Assembly: GCF_010183535.1 (NCBI RefSeq)
Contig: NC_071332.1
Span: 10,664,001 to 10,728,000 of the forward strand
DNA: 64,000 nucleotides
Direction of reading: 5' to 3'
DNA from: Caenorhabditis remanei
Taxonomy: Eukaryota; Nematoda; Chromadorea; Rhabditida; Rhabditidae
Part shown: positions 57,001-64,000 of the stretch, one piece after another
How positions within the stretch are numbered: the stretch's first letter is position 1
Layout of the letters: every line of letters starts with the position of its first letter
Notes under the pieces: generated by a model
What the model was told of the DNA's origin: nothing
The model's database searches: none
What the model saw: the letters and a program-made list of their open reading frames with translations, nothing else
Translations under genes and position numbers: made by a program

Positions 57001-60000
57001 AAAACAATCGGAAGTTTTTGAATGAAAAAAAAAACATATAAAGACAGTATTGAAAGTGGATCCTCTGACACACATGTTCAGTAAGAGTTCAGATGAAAAT
57101 CAGTCAGGTAATAAGGCTTATCATTTATAAGCATAAGAGTATGACACTTAAAATCTGACAATCTTAAATTCTAGATGTCATCATAAGGTTCTAGAGAAAT
57201 TGTTTGAAAATTGTATGAATCCAATGAAATCTAATACACATCTCAAGACCTGAGGAAAGGAAAATAAACAGAGAACAAACAAAAAAGAAGATGAAATGGC
57301 GCCGCAGGTGGTGGGTAGAGGGGTGACCAAATGGGCGATGAAATACCGAAATAACGGAGAATGATGTTCTTCTTTTTTCTTTTTCCATTCTGAACGAGCC
57401 TCATTCTTATGACTAGGTGATTGCGGTGACCTCAATAGACCTCTTTGAAGGGAGTATGCTCGTTAAAGAAAAGGGAAAAGTACCTATATATGATGTACCT
57501 CCCGCTATGAATAGGGAAAGAAGAAGAAGAAGAATAGTAAATGGATTCAAGGAAGAAAACGGAAGAGAGAAAAACTAGCCAAAAATGGGAAAAATGAAGG
57601 AGGAAAACCATCAAAAAGCGATACAAAAAGAGACAAAAAGATGAAAAATCGTGTGACTTTTATAATAATATAACGTCGTGTTTTTATACTTTTTCCAACC
57701 GTTTTCCATACATTTCTATGTTATTTTTCGGGCACAATGAATCAGCCGTTCTCTCCGATGCTCTTGCCTTCTGTATGCTTCTTTTCCTATTGAATTCGCC
57801 CCGAAAATCTAAGAGAAACAATGCGAAAACCGACACCTCATGCACGAGGAATGTGCCGAGGTGTGGGAGCCAAAAGAAGAAGAATTTGATTTGAAGATGA
57901 AGACGTGAAAATGGGAAGACGTGAAAAAGAAGACGTCACGGGGGGAGAGAGTTCGGAAATTCGAGACTTTGATGTCCTTTTGGGAATATTTAGAGGAGAC
58001 TGTAAACCAAACTTTTGAAAGAGTTCAACGTGGTTTCTGGAATTTTTGGAGAGTTTTATTTTGATAATTGGTTCCTGATACATTAAGGATTCCTAAATAA
58101 GGGTAATTTAGACGACCAAAATAGACAGGGCATCAAATCATGCTTCCAGAGAAAGGATTCAGGGAAGCATTTTTATTAAAACCGGGAAAATATGGACATT
58201 GGGCACTAATAAAACAGTAAAATTGAAAATTATTACGGATTCGGTAACTGACATCCGACAGATTTGACTTAAAATCATAAAAATGCCAAATGAAACTTTG
58301 GAGAGAGTCATGATCAAGTTACAGTATAACAAAACGAGTTCAATTGATTGATCAGAACATTGTGAGTTTTAATATTTAAAAATATTTAAATTCCTCGGGG
58401 GTACTTTCTTTTATTCTTTTTTCTATCTCCCAGAAATTAAAAAGACCATGAAATGTGTCTGGTGGACTAGACGTCACACCATGAAAAGTGTCCGAAAGAA
58501 ATCCGATAGAATGCACTCTTCTCGTCGGCTAGAGAGGTGTCAAATGGAAGAAGAATCATAACATAATGGGATGAGATTTCAAATCAAAAAGTTAATGCTT
58601 TTGGCTTCTTCTTTTTCTTCTTCTTTGAAACCGGTCGGATAGTTAGTAAGAGACGAAAGAAGCGGAGATTTTTACAACTTTTCCCCTTTTTTTGATTGAT
58701 ATCCACTGTTTCCGCTGTTTTTTACTCTCTTGAATCGCTTGATTTACGATTATTCGCATGACGAAAATGGCATTTGGAAGGTTGAAATATGGACTAGGAT
58801 AGGACACAATAACCACGAGGCATGGATTGTTGTGATATTTCAACCAAAAAGTACATTAATAAACAAATCAATAAGTGTTTGTATCCTTCCGTTCGGAGGT
58901 CTCATATGTCATCGTTATCATAATTGAATCTGTTTGTATATGTACTCAGAGGCGCAGACTGTTTGAGAAAAATAGAATGAGGAGGTTGATGATACAGTTC
59001 TGATTGATAATCAAAGATGAAATGAGTGGGAGGACAAACTGTGTTCATTTTAAGAAGAGAAATTGGGAAAGTGAGTAATAAAACAGGCTGGAATACTTTA
59101 ATGAGAAGATGCTTAGAAATTATCTCCAAATAAAAACTCTTCTAGAATCCAATAACTTTTTTGAAATCTAGGAAACAAGTTCTTTCTTGGTACCTTGGTG
59201 AGGAGTGACACATATGGAAAGCGGAAGAAAAAGGAAATGAAAGAGAGAACAAAGGAAAAGTTTTGAATTTTTGAAATGAATTTCGGAAGCAAACGCTCGA
59301 TCATTCAATATTTTATTCATTAGATTATCTAAAAGCTAAAGAAGTTCAAAAAACTCCAAAAAAGGTGACGATAGATAATGGAACTCAAACATCGGGGAAC
59401 CGATCAAATGGATTCTCAGAGAAATTTGTGATCAGAATAGAGAGAAAGACTTCAGTGAGCTTTTGAATTCGAAGATCAAATATGTGGTGGAAAAAATGTG
59501 TAGAAAATTTAAAGACCAGCCCTGAATTCGATTTTCTATAAGAGATTTTCACTTTCCTTGTTTTTTGGGTTCAGAGATTTCCTAGACTGACAAATGAGCA
59601 GACAGTGAGTAGATGCTCTATCATTATGACCATCCATGACAACTTTATTTTCTTGATAAAGTTCTTCTCTACATTGAACTTAAACTGAAACGCGCCAATC
59701 AGTCTCATTTGCAAAATCTGATCACATGGTGTTCACTGATCGGATCTACCTACTGGTCTCTAACTATTTCTTCTTTCTAACTCTGAATAAGAACTTACTT
59801 TTTCGGTGGTTCGACTGGATAGCACATTTGTTGTTACCTGCACCAAATAGAGATTGGGTGTCGGGCGTCGTTTCGCTCCTGAAACAATGAACGTTGATCA
59901 TCAAACATGAGAAAGTAAACCACAAGAATATACGAAAAAAGACAAGAAATCGTTAATTTGATTAGGAAGGAAACACCACAACGATACATTCAAAGGGTGT

Positions 60001-60600
60001 GACGGACACCCCTTGAGGCACGGCGGCACAGTGCCATAGGGGTCGAGAGGAACGATAAGAAGGAAGAAGGAAGATTGAGAGGAGGAGGGAAAAGGTCGAA
60101 AGAGAGAGGAATGTACCTTTAGGATTACAAGAACTCGTTATTTACACGAGTTCTTCGTTATTTTAGGACATTGTGGTGTGTGGGGTGGTCTTCCCAAAAC
60201 TCTCCCGATAGAGAGAGCTTCTACGTTTTCTTCGGATTATTGCATTTGGGTTTGGAACGACATGAGAGTGAGAAGGAAGAAGAAAATGAAAGGTTTTGGC
60301 ACACACACTGAGAGACAACTTGACACAAAAGAATGAAAAGGAGCAGCGCCTCTTTGAGTTCTTGAAGACGATAGGAAATGGAAAAAAACAATCTAGAGTG
60401 AGAATTGGATTAATTAAAACAGGAAGGAGGCGTCCGTTGGCAAAATAAAGAAAAATGGAGAATGTCGGAAGGTTCCGGTTCTGAAAAACAAAGAATATGG
60501 TCTTCTTGATGGAAGTTGAGCCGTTTTTAGGTAAAGGTACTAGACTTGAATCTGTTTATGAAACTTTTAGGAATATCTCATACAGGCAGTGTGAATTTCC
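57001..60600. other. Probable long intron / 5' region of the minus-strand gene
   Basis: No firm exon. The best candidate coding piece is 59838-59878 (or to 59799) on the minus strand, between a TTGTTTCAG acceptor and GTAACA or GTAAGT donors. A pyrimidine-rich minus-strand stretch around 60020-60120 may be a promoter or 5' UTR. The open frames elsewhere are low-complexity. Confidence 0.4.
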
Positions 60601-60609
60601 GGAACGTTT

Positions 60610-60763
60610 CGGTAAAATTTACCGGTAAATTTACCGGTAAATTTACCGGTAATTTACCGGTCATTTTTGGTAAAATTTTACCGGTAAATTTTCGGTAAAA
60701 TTTTACCGGTAAATTACCGGTAAATTACCGGAAAGCGCATTTACCGGAAAGTAATTATCGGTA
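60610..60763. repeat. TTACCGGTAA palindromic minisatellite
   Basis: About 150 bp built from tightly packed, slightly variable units of the self-complementary motif TTTACCGGTAAA, some decayed (TTTCGGTAAA, TTACCGGAAA). It is unlike any neighbouring sequence. Confidence 0.85.
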
Positions 60764-63700
60764 AGCACATACTGCATACAGGGATCCTATTTCAGTTGCA
60801 TTATTCAATAAAACTTCAAGTGTAGATCCCTCAAGTTCAAAATGAAATAGTCCGATCTATTTCATTCTGAAATTCCATGGAAACTTCACATCTTTGAGTC
60901 TTTATAGGAACTGCAATGTAGACGCTTCAAACAGTTCCAGCTTGGACAGTACTATGAAAACTGTAACTGGCTCACCGAAATCCTTTGCAAACTGTCGTTC
61001 AACAGTATTTTCAAATTCCATATACAACTCAGATCTAATTGAGTGGTCATAAGTCAATTTTTAAAATCCGATTATTTAAAACGTGCCACCAGAATCCACA
61101 ACATTTGATACTGTTCCATGACCATTGAACTTCAAAACTGACAATGTTCAGAACGCTTAGAACTTTGGTTTTGTTAGTATACCAGTAAACCGTTTAATTT
61201 TTGTTAGGTTTTCGTCAACTTTGCCCTCCTCATCCTTCCTCGTGATAAACTGTAACGGGGTGGTCTTTGAAAAAAGATTATAGTCATTTGGAAAGTCAAA
61301 GATTTAGTAAACAAACGGAAGGGTCAGAACACAAAAGTGTGAAAAAGTGGAGAATGAGTCGAAAGATGCTGGGCAACCGAAAGGGAAACGACAGACAGAA
61401 TGGGGTCGGTTGGGAGTTGGAAAAGACAAATGGATTAAAACGACTCAAATGGGAGACGTGAATCAAAGAATCATAGTTTAGATGTTGGAGAATCAAACTC
61501 CTTTTACTGGATATCCAGAATCAGAAATTCTGAAGAAGAAGGAATTTTGATAGACGAGGAAGGAAGGTGGGAGTCTAGCGTTTATTAAATATTTATCCTC
61601 TTTAAAGAATCTAGAATATTAGTTTATCAAGAAATATAAATACTAAAACTTGAAGTTTGTGTCCGGATCTCTGGGCTATTGGATATCTATTTTTCAGAAT
61701 GAAGCTCGAAAATACATGATTGTGAAGTGAGCATTTCTAAATTGAGTTACACACGTGGTATTGGAAAAAGCGATAGGGATGATAGATATCTACATATAAA
61801 AAGAAACTGTGAAAGGCTTATTCAGTAAACGTTTGAGGTGGTTTATTAACAAAATTGATTTTTTCAAGTAGGACAGCGAAATGTGAAATGATGGTTTGAC
61901 AGGGAAATATTGAGTTTAAGAATAGGTTTGGAGACCATCCCATCATAACAGAGACTAACTACTTTGTTGTTTTTGAAAAATGAGTAACTTTTGTACATTT
62001 TTGAAGTTAGGAATTTTCATGGACGGTAGTTAGAAAGGTACTTGAAACATAGAGTGAATTGTAATAAAGATATACAAAAACCAAAAATAACTCAACTGAA
62101 AACCAAATCAAAACATCAAAAAACGTTTTCTTAATCCAGTCTGACTATAAATTCCAACATTTCACTCCAACTGACCACTTCTGAATTCAGCGACAAAAAT
62201 GGCAAAAGATCAAAAAGAGCAATTTCCCTAAAAGTACACTAAAATTTATCGAAAGAGCATATCAAGAACAAAAGGTACTCAAATGAAAGTGGAAGTGGGA
62301 GAGAAATGAACTCAAGCATTTCATGGCGGACAAAAAAAAGGAAAATCAGGGAGTGAGTGACACTTATGAAAAGTATGTGTATACCTGAACCTCTGGATTA
62401 TTCGTGAGTCACAAAGGCACTCGTCATACAATCGAATTAATCGGATTTTTGTCGCCAAAACTTATGAATACAGAAAATATGGGTCAAAAAGAAAGTGCAT
62501 TAGCTAAGGGACAGAAGAGAATTGGAAAGGATCGGAAATGGAAACCGAGTGGGGAGAGAATAGGAACGAAAGGTGGTCGTAATTGCAGAAAAAAAGAAAA
62601 GAGACTGACCAATACAACCAGTTTATTTCACATTTCGATCAACTTTAGTATTAGAATAGACGATTGTTTCAGACTACTTTCATAATTAAAGAAGAGAACT
62701 GGAACCAAAGTTGCAGAAAACCTATATTTTAAAAGTTGCACTCGAAATAGAATTTGAGTACTGGAGACTCCACTCCCGTTTCCGCTATGCAAACTTTCTC
62801 ACTTTTGCAAGCTTACTTTTTTCATTTTTCTGATTCATTATGTTTGCTCAAGTAGCATCTTTTTCGGTGGCTCATGGAACACGAGGAACACGAATTGAAG
62901 GGTTTAAATGAGAAAACTAAAGGGAAGGGTTTTTTTAGTGTGAATGAAAGGAATTTTGAGAGACGGAAATGAATTATTAATTGAAAAGTTTTATAGAATT
63001 TGTGGATGTATCAATAGAGAATTCCAGATGATGTTTTGGAATATTTCAAGACTTCCATTCAAGTTGGATCAATTGACACATCGGTGGAAAGGAAGTCACG
63101 TGGCATCTGAAGTTTGAAGTTCTGAAGTGAGGAAAAATCTTCTATGAATTTTCAATTTGAGTCCCATATATTTACCCAAGATATTGAACACCAATGCTTG
63201 GCCCAACATTCAGTTTTATACTGGACATTTTTCAATAACCAATTTACTTTTCTAATATCTAAAAGTTTGTAATTTCTCTTTATTTTTCCTCCTTTCTCTC
63301 ACGACTCCTTGCTCACAGAATTCGAATTCCAAGTTATTAATCTAGAGGTTCTACAGAGCTTTAAATGAATTTAGCTGAAAATTACAGCATGTCATGGATT
63401 GTGAAATTCAAGTGAAATGTTATTCATGTTGTTCGTTGCACAACATTTCAGAATTCGAAATTCCAGAAAGATCTTTCGAGTTTGGCTCCTTTCCAAACAA
63501 CAACTTCAGTTAATCGTTTCTATTTCGAACTTCAGTTTTCTCACCTCTTCCACTTGAAAACCGGAAGGAATTTTCGAGAAAAATGGTTACTCTTTTGTTC
63601 TAACTGGTTTTTACTTTTCCATTTTCCTATACTTTTCATAAATGAAAAGTTGAACTGTTCTCTTTGAAAGTCATAAAAATTTAGGTATGGTGTGATGTAT

Positions 63701-64000
63701 AGTTTGGTCAATTCACTTGTAATCTATTCATTTTTCACAAGGAACCAAACCTGTCATTTATCATTGAGAAGTGCTCACATAACCCATGAATTTTCTATTT
63801 TAGAATAGCTCATTTTGCAGCAATTTCTAATTATGAAAAATTGAGAATTCAATTATTTGTAGTCTTCAGTAATTATTTATTAGTTAAAGTTCTTTTAATC
63901 TTATAACTCTCAAAACTCGCCCAAATCGAAATATTGAATTTTCGTTCTGGCAATAGTAACTGGGCTAATTATACGAGTTTTCAGATTTTGATTAACTTCT
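60764..64000. other. Featureless AT-rich end of the window
   Basis: About 3.2 kb with no supported exon on either strand. A minus-strand donor-like CAG/GTATAC at about 62384 follows a short open piece (IRLYDECLCDSRIIQRFR) that could be an exon, but no acceptor was found. Nothing is called. Confidence 0.4.

Noticed and set aside
59820..59850. GGTTCGACTGG string resembling a tRNA B box
   Set aside because: No matching acceptor stem or A box could be folded around it; no tRNA gene was found anywhere in the window.

Overview
This window is nuclear DNA from a Caenorhabditis nematode. The evidence is the many short introns (about 45-100 nt) with TTTTCAG acceptors, the histone genes with the nematode-type 3' stem-loop, the irld-type receptor-L-domain gene, and a gene block (asparagine synthetase, two nicotinic receptor alpha subunits, SRP14, a HEAT-like protein, symplekin) that I recall from C. 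elegans chromosome V. The ACR-16 product is very close to the C. elegans protein as I remember it, but not identical, so a congener of C. elegans is more likely than C. elegans itself. Gene models below were spliced by hand. Where exon lengths are listed, they sum to an intact reading frame.

Layout. 1-7.6 kb: two tandem otopetrin-like proton-channel paralogs (+). 7.85-19.54 kb: a large inverted duplication with two 3,261-bp arms, each carrying a full core-histone quartet (H2B/H2A divergent, H3/H4 divergent, every gene with a stem-loop). The arms flank a 5.2-kb spacer. The spacer holds a secreted receptor-L-domain gene (-), a small four-TM claudin-like gene (+), and a third, derived H2B copy (-) that has lost its stem-loop and canonical C-terminus. 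Two mariner-type MITEs also lie in the spacer. 20.3-22.3 kb: a third otopetrin paralog (+). 22.5-24.3 kb: an SLC17-type transporter (-). 24.3-29.5 kb: mostly non-coding, with one probable coding exon of a small tail-anchored protein (-) and a GC-rich promoter block. 29.5-31.8 kb: asparagine synthetase (+). 34.2-36.2 and 41.5-43.5 kb: acr-15 and acr-16 (+), separated by 5.3 kb.

44.0-49.2 kb: a 1,380-aa alpha-solenoid-like protein followed by SRP14 (both -), head to head with symplekin (symk-1) and a GNB1L-like WD protein (both +, 49.8-55.9 kb). The two pairs look like divergent operons sharing one 0.55-kb promoter region. 56.3-57.0 kb: the 3' exons of an unrecognised minus-strand gene whose 5' part probably lies in the remaining, largely featureless 57-64 kb.

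Functionally the region mixes replication-dependent chromatin supply (histones), neuronal ion channels (acr-15, acr-16, otopetrins), and housekeeping genes (SRP14, symplekin, asparagine synthetase). Symplekin belongs to the machinery that matures histone mRNA 3' ends, but its proximity to the histone cluster may be coincidental. The most notable signals are the homogenised inverted histone duplication, the diverging H2B copy beside a MITE, and a palindromic hAT-like MITE with an exact 8-bp target-site duplication in the probable last symk-1 intron.
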